A stretch of 64,000 nucleotides of DNA from Sipunculus nudus (lineage: Eukaryota; Annelida; Sipuncula; Golfingiida; Sipunculidae): NCBI GenBank assembly GCA_026874595.1, contig CM049306.1:34242019-34306018 (forward strand), given 5' to 3'. Shown here in pieces: positions 48,416 through 60,335 of the stretch. A program made the position numbers and the translations under genes. Numbering within the stretch: the first letter of the stretch is position 1; every line of letters begins with the position of its first letter. The notes beneath the pieces were generated by a model, which saw nothing but the letters and a program-made list of their open reading frames with translations, was not told where the DNA came from and searched no databases.

Positions 48416-49369
48416 TATCTTTAATATGTTATCAGTTTTATTGGATATTATTTTTTAATGTGGGATTAATCATAAAAATGGTTAATATGATATTATTTTC
48501 ATATTTATGAAAGTGGACTGCAATTGAAGATCAAAGCTTTAATACTTAAAAGAGTATTATCACTTTTTTTTTCTTGTGATCATTTTATAATGCACCTAAA
48601 TTACTTTTTTATATTTAAACATCAGACTGGCATCCTTTTTCTTTTAAATGTGATCTAAACAACACAAATGTTACCTTCATTGTAAGAACATCTCTAACCC
48701 ATACACCTGCATTGAGAATAAGATAAATAAAAATTTCCACACCACCTTTCATGGATAGACAACAGTCTGATTTTCTGAGACTGGAGAGATCTATATTCTC
48801 ATTTTTCGTTGTACTTTTAAGTTACAGTTCTGTTAAACATCTAAGACTTCCATTACTGCTGAGCTGTATCTCAAACAAGTGACTATCTAAAGATTCGCTG
48901 GCAACTTCAAAATATTGATTTTATGTAAGATAAAGGCATCTTGATTGTCAGTGTAATGTATGTGTTACATTACTGAACATGTCATGATCAACTGGAACTG
49001 ACCAGTTGATCTGACAATATTAATAAGGGGTTTAATAATTATATATAGAATCCATCTTTCATTCACACTTGCAAATGTCATGATTTGAAGGAGATCCTGT
49101 CAGTAACATATATAGATCTTTCTTTTTGGCACTCTGTTTAACTTAATGGACTACCGGAAGCATCCATTTGACTGATATGTAGATAGCCCAGGCTGGGGTA
49201 CTGGCCAGTGACAGCCTGTACTCCAGCTGTGTTTATCCTCCAGCATGGCTCAGTGCAGAGGCTGTCGCCTGGGACGCTGTGACGTCAGTGCAAAGGGTCT
49301 ATTAGGCAAGCATGATCCGTTGCCATGGGAGACGCGCGAGCCGGGCCGGCCCACGGGTTGGGTCTGAAG
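47858..49369. other. no gene; TA tracts and a CRE palindrome
   Basis: TA tracts lie near 48200 and 48384-48410. A second TGACGTCA is at 49280-49287. No coding sequence is recognised. Confidence 0.4.
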
Positions 49370-50080
49370 TGTAGAAACCCAGCGTTCTTTGTTCTAGTCT
49401 GTTCCTGTAACGGGTGTATTGTTCAACGGAGTTTACCATTTCTAAACTTTTTGGATGAAAAAAGTTATAAATCGCTGTGTTTAGAGCCGAGAGAGAAGAG
49501 AGAGAAATATTCCAGCGGACAGAAAAGAGTGTGAGTCAGTTTGTGGACCTTTCCCATAATTGCAGAATTTATTGATATTCTTCGAAATTTGTAACGGATT
49601 TTATACAGTCTTCAGTTTGCCTTTGGGATTATTAGCAGAACATCACTTTTGGATTACAACAGATTGATTTCGAGATTACATCGGACTATTATTCTCTGAG
49701 ATGATTTACGTGAACTGTTCATCTTGTTTGTATGTTTTAAAGGATTTGTTTAGCTGTGACAGTGGTGGTACCCAGAATCATAGCCTTGGATCCGGACACC
49801 CTGGTACTGTACACTTTATTTGCTATACTGTGTAATTGTTTTGATTTACTGTTATACTGTTGGTATACTGTATAATTGTATTGATTTAGTGTATTGTAAT
49901 GTTAGAATTGTTTTAAGAATCAATTATAATGATTTGTTAACAATAACCACTGACTTCTTTATTCATTCCCCTTGACATTTCACGCTGCCTAGTGTTACAG
50001 GATCTGATTTTTATTTATCTCCGTAACAAAATATATGCTCATCACGTCTACATGATATGTTGTTATTAGGTTCCGTAACA
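49370..50080 (+). mobile_element. LTR family L1 copy 3, 5' end diverged
   Basis: Homology to the other copies is clear from GCGTTCTTTGTTCT (about 49382) through AATATTCCAGCGGACA, the TTTTAAGAATCAATTATA signal, CACGCTGCCTAGTGTTACAG and the end AGGTTCCGTAACA at 50080. The first 100-150 bp of the LTR are missing or too diverged to align by eye, and no target duplication could be defined. Confidence 0.68.
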
Positions 50081-50289
50081 ATATACTGACTATATGAAGT
50101 AGATTCAGCTCAGTGTAAATGATACATATTGTGATAAACACTCGCTGAGCCGATGTAGCTAATCGTTGGTGTCTTATATCTTATATTTTTCTAAATATTT
50201 TACTGATAACTCTTTGAGATTATAAGATTACAGTTCAATATAAGGGTTAGTTGTTAGACAGTGTTTACACAATTCACTGGTTACGGAGG

Positions 50290-50465
50290 AGGTAGTGGCC
50301 AGATACTACTACGAGGGCTTTGTTTATATTAGTCCAACAGCCAGAGATTCCGCGCTTTCCGTCGGACGCCCTGACCCCCAGAACCGAGCGATGTGGAACC
50401 CAGTTAGGCTTTGATGGTCACAGACGCTTACACCTGGCCTTCCTGAAAGACCCTAGGTTCTTACA
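50290..50465 (+). repeat. dispersed repeat R, copy 2
   Basis: The partner of 9117-9325, sharing CCAACAGCCAGA, GTCGGACGC, CACAGACGCTTACACC and a following CCTGAAAGACC. Termini were not found. Confidence 0.5.
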
Positions 50466-50469
50466 TATC

Positions 50470-52840
50470 TTGTATATCTTATATATCTGACGTATCTAAT
50501 GTCTTATTCTTCTGATGGATCATAAGCTGTAAGATGTGGACGTTTCTCGATTAATATTTTATACGTTACCCATAGACTTTTTACTTCGTTTGAAATGAAC
50601 CGAGAATTTGTGCCATTATAATGAAGCTGTGACAATTGGATAGTATTTTTCTGGTCAAAATTGTCACTTTTATGGTTTGTAAAATTCGAAATTTAGAGAA
50701 AATTTTAATCAAAACACGATACACTGCGATATAAAAAAATCGGCTTCTGCTGCTGCTACTACTACAAATAATAATACTAATAATAAATGATAACAATGAC
50801 AATAATAAAAACAATAAAACATATTATAAATCTATTTAAAAAAAATAACAATAATAATAAAAATAATGTTAAAACAAAAGCAGTAACAGCAATATTTCTA
50901 AAAATGATAATAAAATAATAATACATTTATAAGTAAATTAACATATATTCGCCGATGTTTACTTAGTCTACATGATAACCATCTTTCCGTAAACATACCA
51001 CACAAATATATCTAAATCCGCCGATTGACCTCCTATCATCCTGACGATGACGGCACGTACATGTAGCATTGAAGGAGACAAAGGGACATTAATACATATA
51101 TGATCTGTCAGACGCCATGAACGTGTCCTCATTTCACATCCAGGGCATCCCCACAAAGACGCGCAAATAGGCCATCACTTACAGTACTTATGGAATGACA
51201 CACCACGTTATAGATGTTAACCTTCTGTCCCGAGGCCTTCGTTTTTTTAGAGTGACGGTATTCATGAGTTCACTTAGAGCATACTTCTTATTTGTCTTGT
51301 ATTTCTGGAACAAATACTGTCAAAGTGAATACCCAAATGTCTGATGCAATGTCTGATAATAACTGATTGCCACTGTATTTAGTGGTTTTGTTCTAATTTT
51401 TTGCCCTTATTTTTGCCCTTTGTGCTCTTATTTCTGTTTTGTAGCTCTTATTAAGTTAATATTATTACTACCTATTGCGTATTGGCCGAAAAGGAGATTA
51501 TGAGTTTTACTTTGTCTGTGTGTGTGTTGTTTGTTTACCGGTAGATATAATCAGGGATCCGATTTCCACGTAGCATTTTTTAGGAACTATCCAGAAGGAT
51601 GGTTTTACATTTCGTCGGTTCTACTAACCATTTCATTCTACAACTGCTTGCACTAGTAGCATTTGCCGTGGACTGCCACCAGGAGAGCCGAATTTCCAAT
51701 TTCATTTGTTGAAACCAGTGTTCGAAGAATTCTGGCCTTGTGTGGCCAGGCCCTGGCGCTCTACAGCAAACACAAAAATAGTATCATAGTTTATACAGTG
51801 GACCCAGCAGTATGACATATTAAATAAGATAAAAATAGTTATAAACACGCGTGTTGGTATACCCATAACATATACCAAAAGAATCAAAGAGCAGTATTTC
51901 AGAACAAATTATCAAATCTTTACAAAAGTAAGAAAAATCCGTGTTTGAACGTAATGGACTATTATATAGAACGATATTAGCAGCTGCTGGGCGAAATAGA
52001 GAAAACATATTGACAGAGTCGTGAAAAAAAATAGCAAGGAACAAGAGGTAAGACCCAGTCTGGGGCTGTTTTGTAAGGTCGAATATATCTTTGTTAAGAT
52101 GAAAAGATACCAAAACCAAAAGTGAAAAGCAGTCGAAAGTGAAAATAGGTGAGTTGACAAATTTAGACCCCTGACCTGGCGCCACTGCCGTTTCTATTCC
52201 TTCTCAGACGATGTATTGCCGACTAGTTACATTGAGCGGTCTTGCCCATTTATTTCACATGGGAAGTATTCATTTATATACTGAAATATTGCGCCTTTGA
52301 GTGAATTATCGGACATCGAGCGTAATAAATAGACTTTATGGCCTTGCCGACCTCCGGGACCATGACACTGCCACAGTCTGCATAAACCGGTCATTCACAG
52401 GTTTCACTCAGTCTTTTTTCGGAGTATTTTTTTTTGTAAATGTTGCTCTTGATAATGAAGTATTAAATTGACGGTTCATCTGTAATTATCCTTTATTTTG
52501 AACATAAACAAAACGATTCTTGCGCATGCACTTATGTATGCTTCCTTATTTACACAAAACATGTGACATGTAGACAGGATTTCCCATAAATCAGAAAAGA
52601 GACATTATGTTTTTATTCCCTTTGGTTGGTTTGTTTGTCTGTAAGCAAACAATGATATCTTATGCTTTGATATGCTGGTGGGCAAATGTGACCATTTAGA
52701 ACAAAAATGAAAGTGGAACGCATGAGAAAAAATAGCGGAAAAAGTTATACTGGTTTTAGTTTGGAGAACATAAGTCTTATTTATGAAAATAAAGTTATAA
52801 TTATGATGAAAAAAAATGGATGAAGGTAAAAAGCTTGCTC
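50470..52840. other. no gene seen
   Basis: AT-rich with AAT-type simple sequence near 50760-50900. Minus frames at 51820-52185 and 50581-50814 are hydrophobic and low in complexity, without recognisable domains. Confidence 0.4.
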
Positions 52841-52864
52841 AATGATCATATTGTCTGGCTTAAT

Positions 52865-53220
52865 CAGGGCGAATATGTATTCTCTGAAATGCAGAACAAA
52901 CAGGAACTCCAATTCATTTGTACCGAAGGCGATTAGACTGTTTAATGCACAGATAAATCAAACTATGATATTACTACTTCATGTCTTGTATGCAAAACAA
53001 ACTGGTTCTCAGACTCATTTGTACCGAAGGCAATAAGATCGTCTATTGCATAAATACATCACAATATAATTACTTCCTGTCTTGTTTTACATTCTTAATT
53101 ACTACTATTATAATATATGTCTTTTTTACTCATTCAGAACTATGTCTTATATATGATATCACCCTCAAGGCAAATTCCTGTATTAGTATGGAATAAATCT
53201 GGTATCTTGTATCTTGCAAC
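52865..53220 (+). pseudogene. LINE ORF2 C-terminal remnant with internal duplication
   Basis: The plus strand encodes CRTNRNSNSFVPKAIRLFNA, the R.NR..NSF.P.AIRL.N signature that closes the ORF2 protein of many LINEs in invertebrates. About 110 bp further on, the same region recurs as SDSFVPKAIRSSIA. The remnant ends in AAGGCAAATTCCTGTATTAG, then GGTATCTTGTATCTTGC, a short tandem 3' tail. Upstream RT sequence is absent. It is a different LINE from the one at 34.5 kb, judging by the C-terminus and tail. Confidence 0.65.
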
Positions 53221-53309
53221 ATCATTCAAAACATTTTAAAACTCTTTTCTAGATGCCTCAACTATTAAATGCTAGCTTAACTAAGTTTGTGCATCTGCAG
53301 AATTACATT

Positions 53310-53610
53310 TCGGATTCGGACTACATGACAGAGCAACAGCACACACGGCCTCTCATATTATAGGCTTCTATTAACCAAGCCAGGTGACTACTGCACTTTT
53401 GGAACCCGGATATGGTATCGTCCCTGTTGCTTGGGCATTCTACCGAGGACCCCCCCCCCCCCCGAAAGGCGCAATCATTTGTGAGTGGAACACTGCCGTT
53501 GGGCACCGCCTTCCCATTAGGCCTGTAGCACGCTCCCTGGGAGGAAAAATCTCACCATCTCGACGATTCGAACATACGACCTCCCGGCTTTGAGCCCTGT
53601 GAAGCCGGTG
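53310..53610 (-). mobile_element. SINE family S1 copy 4 (reverse)
   Basis: The minus strand gives GGTCGTATGTTCGAATCGTC (B box), GAGATGGTGAGATTTTTCC, TAATGGGAAGGCGGTGCCCA, a 14-base G run (C on plus, 53450-53463), GTGCAGTAGTCACCTGGC and CTGTCATGTAGTCCGAATCC. The overlapping 61-69 codon frames are not genes. Confidence 0.68.
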
Positions 53611-54554
53611 AATTTTTACTTTAACATGTGTAAACAGATTTAAACCAAAAAAAATGAATGAACGTCGTCATTCACGACTATAATGGGAAGCTTTTAGTGT
53701 AAAATTCTGAATGGGTTTAACGTGTATGTGAAAGTGTAACCTAATCAGAAAGATATCTTCTAACTTGCGGATCGAGTTAACCTCTGATACAATGTTCGAG
53801 ACAATCAGCCGCGACACATATTCCTCTCGGCTCGGAAAAAAAGTGTACTCACAGTCCTCATAAATTCTAGATCTAGTGATCTATACGTTATTGGCAGAGT
53901 TTTGTAGTTGCTTCGTATATATTTAAATAAAAATATTCAACAGAGCGATGATTTAACTCTACAACAAGGTATACAAGGTATGAAAATCATTCATTCATAA
54001 TCTACAGATATTTTAGCAGAAATATGATGGTTACTTTCAAATAAAATAAAAATTACTCGATAAAAATTAATACTTGATACAAAAACAATCCAAATATTAT
54101 ATTGAAAACAGCAATATAATATTTTATTACTTTGAATTTTAAAACCTTTGTGGGGAAAGAGTGTATAATCATATATTGTTTGTTATACATTAAAGAGAGT
54201 CAACACAATATCGCCATTAAAAATTGAGATACAATTGTTGTATATTGCAAGGAAGATATGCTCTCACTCACGGTTTGCTTTTCTGAATGCTCTGTTTGTC
54301 TGTGGCATCTTAACTATAATAGCACTCTGTAGAGAAGATTCTAGGCACACAAGCCTCCTGGACCCTCGATCGTTCGTTCCCATCCAAGTAAGCAGAAAGT
54401 AGTCCATAAATGAGTCCATAATGACTTCCCTGGTTTATATCCGTCACCTCCTCAAAATTTCGTGGAAATCTGTTTAATTAGACTGGACTACATTTTTAAA
54501 AAATGAAATGAGTATATTATACAGTTACTACCGTCCTGCTCATGAAAGTGAAAT

Positions 54555-54716
54555 TTTAAGTACCGGCATTCGGGGTACAGTGCAACCAGTCGGAATCCAG
54601 TGCCGCCAGTCGGGGTCCAGTGCCGCCAGTCGGGGTCCATTGCCGTCAGCTGGAGTCAAGTGCCGCCAGTCGGGGTCCAGTGCCGCCAGTCGGGGTCCAG
54701 TGCCACCAGATTAGGA
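54555..54716 (+). repeat. 20-bp minisatellite, about 7 units
   Basis: The unit CAGTGCCGCCAGTCGGGGTC recurs with small changes. It is GC-rich in an AT-rich neighbourhood, and the 68-codon frame across it is a repeat translation. Confidence 0.88.
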
Positions 54717-54719
54717 TGT

Positions 54720-55938
54720 CTAGAATCTGTTTTTTTTTTAAGAGTGTTTTAAACTAGTGTTTTTTCTGTGTGCAACCAGAGTATTTTATCTAAGGCATAA
54801 CTGGGTGGGTGGTTTTGAATTCTGTCATTTCGTAAAGTATAATCTCTTGTGCTTAGCCACTCTTGTGTTTTGCTGTGAACCTGAGTGCCGACACTATGAG
54901 TGCGCCATCATAAATCAAACAATCTCTAATTTACCACTTTAAAGCAAGGCAACCCGGTTCGTCACTTGGTAAGGGCAGCCTTTTTCCTAGGATACCGGAG
55001 TGGCAACGTTATCAGGAGACAATCAGAAGGCTACATGTACGATTGATAGCTGTACTGGCGACAATTAGATTAGTCCTACAGGGGGATTAGGAAGAATTAA
55101 ATCCAGTAAATACCATTTTAAAACCATTTGTGGACATCATTCTTTTGCACAGCAGTTATCTTGCGTGTTACTCCATTATTATCGTTCAAGGGAGTTCGTT
55201 CTTTCTGGTGCAACAGGTCTCCATGATTCAACGTCAGTCAAGTAAGATTTTGTTCTCTAAAAGATTAAACTAAGTTAACTGTTTTTCCTTCCATATGAAA
55301 TATTAGAAAGATTAACAAACACTCCTAATTAAACAAATGGTTCCCTGTTTATAATTTACTTGTTCTTTTGGTAACATTTATTATAAATGTATGTATCCCT
55401 CCTGTGAAATAATGTATGCAACACCCACATCACAGGAACAAAGAAAGTTACGAAATTACCTAACAATGCAGCAAATCTCCCTCCTGTCATTATCAATATT
55501 ACTTTTAGTCACAGTTTTTTGGTACTTGATGGAGAAAGCAATCAATCAAATTGAAACCTTAACTTACCAAGTTATCTACAATTTTTTATAAGTTTCATGT
55601 TTCATACATTAAAGGCCTTTATTCCATTACCACAGACTAACTTTATAATTTTATACATTTTTTTTAATTTTTATTAATATAAAAAGAGTATACCCCATCA
55701 AATAACGCTACCACTTGGTTTAATTAAAGAGCACCAAGACACCACATACTCCCGACAACAGTTTCGATCACCAATCATATACGGAAGTTTACCAGGATAC
55801 TGACAAAGTTTCGTGTGTGTTATGTAAGCGCAAGTTATTTATAAATGATAAGCGTTGGTTGGTTAGCTCCGTCAGACAGGTCAAAGGCGGTTCTATAAGC
55901 TGACATATAACTTAATTTTCTCTGTCGGTTTAAAAAGA

Positions 55939-55970
<32 letters not shown>

Positions 55971-56150
55971 TGCCTAGTTAAATAGAAAATATACGGTAGT
56001 CCCCTAATAGTTGTATGGACATGCGATAGAAGGCGGCAGCGGTGAATGTCACCAGAGTACTGTGACTTAGGTGTTGTATTGCATATACTGTACTGGTAAG
56101 GAATATAACAAGATGATTGTTTTGATGATTTATTGTACATTAAAATGCAG
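54720..56150. other. no gene; (CA)n
   Basis: A CA dinucleotide tract lies at 55937-55967. Nothing else is recognised. The 120-codon minus frame at 55835-56197 runs through the CA tract. Confidence 0.4.
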
Positions 56151-56158
56151 TAACATGT

Positions 56159-56916
56159 TGTTACAGATGTCTCTTTTATTGTGAACACAGCGGTCATGGT
56201 AGTCTGGGGCTTTCTCGCCTGGCCGGATGTTGCGGGCTCGGTTTAATCCGTACTGGTTGAACTCTCGCCGAGTATAGAAGCTTACTGCCGGGCCTGTCTC
56301 CATTCTTCCTGTAACGCGTGTGTACCGTGTATTATGTATTAATCTTTAGATTGTTCGGGAAATGGAAAGTTCTCGGCTTTAGAGGAGAAGCTATAAATAG
56401 CCGGGAGACAGTTGAGAGAATATTCCAGTGGACAGAAGAGTGGAACTTTTCCTTTAATAGCGGCAGTTATAGCTTTTGTTCTAAACTTGTAACGGATTTT
56501 ATATAGTTTTCAGTTTACCTTTCGGATCACTGCCAGGTTTTCACTCTTTTACAGTAGATAAATTTTGTGATTACATTGGACTGTTATTCTCTGAGAAGAT
56601 TTGTGTCAACTGTTCATCCGGCTTATACATTTTAAAGGACTTATCGCTGTGACAGTGGTGGTATCCTGGTACTGTGCACATTGTTTATTTTACTGTGTGA
56701 TTACATTGATTTCCTGTTATGCTGTTGCTGTACTGTGTAATTGTATTGATTTAGTGTATTGTAATGTTAGGGTTGTTTTAAGAATAAATTATAGTTATTT
56801 GTTAACAAAAAAACACACACATTTCACGCTGCCTAGTGTTACAGAATCCGATTTTTTTCCATAACAAATTTATGTTCATCACGCATACGTGATCTGTTGA
56901 TATTAGGTTCCGAACA
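56159..56916 (+). mobile_element. solo LTR, family L1 copy 4
   Basis: It starts TGTTACAGATGTCTCTTTTA and ends AGGTTCCGAACA (one base lost from GTAACA), 758 bp. The interior matches copy 1 closely, including the TATAAATAG box near 56392 and an AGAATAAATTATAG signal. The flanks (ACATGT / ATATTA) show no target duplication. Copies 3 and 4 lie in the same orientation about 6 kb apart, but the DNA between them has no retroviral-type coding, so they are not read as one element. Confidence 0.75.
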
Positions 56917-57748
56917 ATATTAAGATATAAGCGTGAGATCTTTGGTTAAAAAAACACACGTGTCTCATTTGATTTTAATTTCAAAGCAGTTTAGTGGTAA
57001 GAGAGCACACGTGTTTCATTGATGTTAGTCTCGGTACAGTTTAATTCTGTCGAAGCCGTCTCTGTTTAGTGGTCTCTATAGTGACGAGGGTTTGTTGTAG
57101 ATTTCAAAGGAGTACCACCTGTTAAGTTTAGTTTTCCCAGGAATTTTTGTCTTGAGGCGTTAACCTTATTAGAATTCATACTGTAATTGACGGCCGGCGT
57201 AATTGGGAGTGGTAATTGGCTAGAAGACGAGCGGAAGTTGTGTCGTCAGCAAGCATTTATAGGTCGTGAGGAGGACGTTTTTGGGAGTAGTGCCCAACCA
57301 GCGCACCTTAGAGGTATGGCCTGGCGATATCTACAGCAGTTCAGGGGCAGGTCTGCATGTGTCACAGTGGAGAAAGCTTAGAGATGATGTCTAGAAGGGT
57401 AGAAAGTCGGTGTCTTTGGAAGGCCATAGTGATTTCTCTGTAAAGAACTTCTGAGCGAGTATCGCATTTTTGCCGACGGACTCGTAAATCTAGCGATTTA
57501 TTACCTATGGTGAGTGCTTCAAGGAACAGACTAAGGACTGTTTAAAAGCGTAACTCTAGAGGTACTGAATATTGCTGTGTGGAGACGCATTCGGCTGCCT
57601 AATACTTGATGATTCCAGGAGACATCAGGTATGAAGGATGTTGATTCAACGCCCCGGAAAAATAGTCTGTGCGCGGTAGGCCTACATGAACCATGTCAAA
57701 CGCGTATATTCCAGCGAGAGATTGTGGATTATTAGAGCAGTGTCAATC
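56917..57748. other. GC-richer spacer between LTR and DNA transposon
   Basis: Contains a 64-codon plus frame (57187-57381) without recognisable domain. The sequence could be leader sequence downstream of the LTR, but no primer-binding site was identified. Confidence 0.35.
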
Positions 57749-57778
57749 TATGGGCTGTTTCACAAACAAGGTACCTAA
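57749..57778 (+). repeat. left terminal inverted repeat
   Basis: TATGGGCTGTTTCACAA, then ACAAGGTACCTAA. It pairs with 63527-63556 at 26 of 30 positions. Confidence 0.85.
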
Positions 57779-57821
57779 GTTTGTTTCACTGGCACCCAAA
57801 TATCAACCTCTTTGTTTCCCT

Positions 57822-57933
57822 AAATAATTAATTTTAAATCAATGTTCATATGATTGACTAACATCCAGCTGAAAGGCAAATAATTAATTTTAAATCAATG
57901 TTCATATGATTGACTAACATCCAGCTGAAAGGC
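57822..57933. repeat. perfect 56-bp tandem duplication
   Basis: Two identical 56-bp units, AAATAATTAATTTTAAATCA through GCTGAAAGGC, start at 57822 and 57878, 44 bp inside the left TIR. The perfect identity implies a recent event. Confidence 0.95.
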
Positions 57934-58324
57934 AGACCTAGATATCCAAAACTCATTGTGTAAAACTCAAATGAAGACCACAAGGTCCCAGTTTTTTTTT
58001 TTTTTAAATTAGTAATGTTTTGCATGAACAGGCAAAAGGTGATAATCTAAATCATGAGGTTCATCTTCATGATAAGGGGTAAATCAACCATATGATATAA
58101 ATTTTACATGAAATAATTACCGACGTACATGGTTTGTTACCGAAACTTTTCATTTGTTCATTGTTTCTTTTGCTTAACATGTTGTTCAAATGGTAAGATA
58201 TGATTTAAATGTAATGTTACATAAACACGAAGAAGACAGCTGTACATTGGTGATTTTTTTTTATTTAACCCCTTTAATTGCGAAATTATCGCCAGTTGAA
58301 AAGAGCATGCAGTTTTGCTATATT

Positions 58325-59160
58325 CTTCCGGAGAAGACAATAACTTCGACATAAACATAGACCTGTTTTTCTTACATTTATATATGAACTGCTTTAACTA
58401 CAATATGTCATGTTAGGTTCTTGCAACCGAACATAAATACAGCACAAAATATGCATGTGCAAAATGAGAATTTCCTTAAAAAATCTTGCATAGTATTATA
58501 ATTTCTCTTGACATTATATCAGAAATGCACGTGGGTATGATGTACTGTATACCACAGCCATAATTTATTACTGTTTTATTACATGTGTTTATGTTAATAG
58601 TTGATTTTATAAAAATCACCTGCAATATGGATTACACTTTTAAAAAAAAAACATGAAATGTGACTTTCTTAAGAACATCACACGTTTTCCGGAGAAGACA
58701 GATTATTTTGACTTTCTTACTTTCTGCATGAAACATATTAAAGTTCTTTCTTACATACAATGTTTTAATATAAAACTCTAAACATGTCAAATATTCTTGC
58801 AAGAATAAAAAAAGGTCATGTAGGATCTGGGTAATTTGAAGAAGGCAATTATATTCTAAATATAGTAGTGTAGGGTGGAAGTAATAAGGTTCCTTATATA
58901 TAGAAATTTATGGCAATAGACATGATGTATAATATAGGCTTAGCCTGAATAAAGATAATGTGCATTATCCATAAACTTGCATTCTAGGAGATACACTGTT
59001 GTTGTAACTGACTTTTTTCAGTAATATGCATTTTTTCCGGAGAAGACATTCAGTTTGACAATAAACTTTAATCATATTCTTACATACTCTGGTTAAACTT
59101 ATAACTATAAACATGATAATGGTTCTTTCTAGAACAAATAAGGTCATGTGGAGACTATAA
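58325..59160 (+). repeat. left subterminal repeat: three ~355-bp units with TTTCCGGAGAAGACA
   Basis: The motif is at 58325, 58685 and 59034. Each copy is followed after 5-8 bases by TTTGAC or TTCGAC, then CTTACAT, AAACAT and AAGGTCATGT-type words, so the units are diverged tandem repeats with 350-360 bp spacing. Three more motif copies lie near the right end (62824, 62957, 63148), in the same orientation. Subterminal repeats of this kind are transposase-binding sites in several DNA transposon groups; here that role is inferred. Confidence 0.75.
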
Positions 59161-59591
59161 CTTGAAGAAAATACATATCATAAAAATCATAATTTTAATT
59201 AATTAATAGAAAGAAATAGAAAAAATGTTTTGATTCTGACAGTCATGCCATTTGCAAAGCTCTGGCTTATCCAACTTGATGCCCTTGTTGAATTTATTTT
59301 GGCAGGCCCATTAATTATAAACTCATTTATCTCAACAAAACAAGCAGCCTGTGTGCGTGTTATCCACCTTTTCTAGCCTTTTTTATGAAAGCTCCAAGAT
59401 ATTACCTTTAGTTTATTTAGGTCAGATAGGTGATAAGGTCCCTTTTTAAGTGGTCATAAGAAATCAAACACAGATAGTTTGACTACAGTTGTCTTAGAAA
59501 CAGCAAATAATTCCTTTTAGTAAAAAACATTACTTGACAGTTCTGCTAGATTGAATAATAGTGAGAATATATATATGGTTTAATGACTTAC

Positions 59592-59760
59592 CTCTGCCAT
59601 GAAAATCGTTAAGCACTGAACCTTTCTCTTGGCTGCTACTAGCTTTACAGCAACAAAGTCACCATCCTTGACATCAAGAGAATTATTGCTCTGAGTCTCA
59701 GGCTGTTTTTTTGTCTCAGGTTGTTTTTTTTTGTGCTGGTTGAAACACAGACACGTAGGG
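59592..59760 (-). CDS. transposase gene, exon D (C-terminal region)
   Basis: An acceptor CCAGCAGTAAAG is followed by PTCLCFNQHKKKQPETK, a repeated QPET-K linker, and DVKDGDFVAVKLVAAKRKV, before a strong donor GCAGAG/GTAAGT at 59591. The reading phase fits the donor of exon C exactly, giving a C.C pair at the junction as seen near the C-terminus of this protein family. GDFVAVK...K resembles the small beta-rich domain that closes such proteins. At least one more exon should follow to the left, within 57.8-59.5 kb, but I could not place it. Confidence 0.6.
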
Positions 59761-60147
59761 CTTTACTGCTGGCAGACGCATCATCAGCTAAATGTGGCTT
59801 AAGTATAACTTTCATTATGAAAAGTGTACATTACCTAAAGATGTGCAAGCTGTGAGAAAAGAAAACGAATATTCACTCACTATCAGTAAAACTGATCAGT
59901 GAAATATCTAGATTGGATGGTAACAATTTGATTAATTAGGGCCACCAACATCTGCTGTCACATGCAAGAAGTGAAGATGGATTAGTACAGAAGAAACTGT
60001 ATACATGCATAGTCTTTATAGCCTTTAAGCAGGGCATGCAAAGGATACTGATCTGTGCTGTAGTGTGTAAAACTACAGGTCTACTGCATGCAGCTACAGG
60101 TTTAAGCGTGTGCTTTTTCCATTCTACGACAACTTTCAGATTCTCAC

Positions 60148-60280
60148 ATTTCAGACCCTGACCAAGAAAGACTACGTGATTTAATCTGACAGGGAACTCC
60201 AGTTGGCAACACTGAACGAATACCGATGGTTCCATCTACTCTCTGGATATCTCTTTCTTGACGGTCCCTGTTAATGTTTG
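60148..60280 (-). CDS. transposase gene, exon C
   Basis: The acceptor CTGCAATCAG and the donor GAAAT/GTGAGA bracket 133 bases encoding ANINRDRQERDIQRVDGT, then IGIRSVLPTGVPCQIKSRSL. Joining to exon B (phase 1) and exon D (phase 2) keeps one open frame, which supports the model. The intron to exon B is only 55 bp (60281-60335). The 99-codon frame in another phase (59936-60235) is treated as a shadow. Confidence 0.6.
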
Positions 60281-60335
60281 CTGATTGCAGATAAAAGAAT
60301 GTTCTGCTTGCAGTTTTGTACAGCTCCTCGCTTAC

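Noticed and set aside
49370-56916. LTR copies 3 and 4 as the two ends of one retrotransposon
   Set aside because: The 6 kb between them contains no gag, protease, RT or integrase frames, a SINE and a different LINE remnant, and the two LTRs differ strongly.
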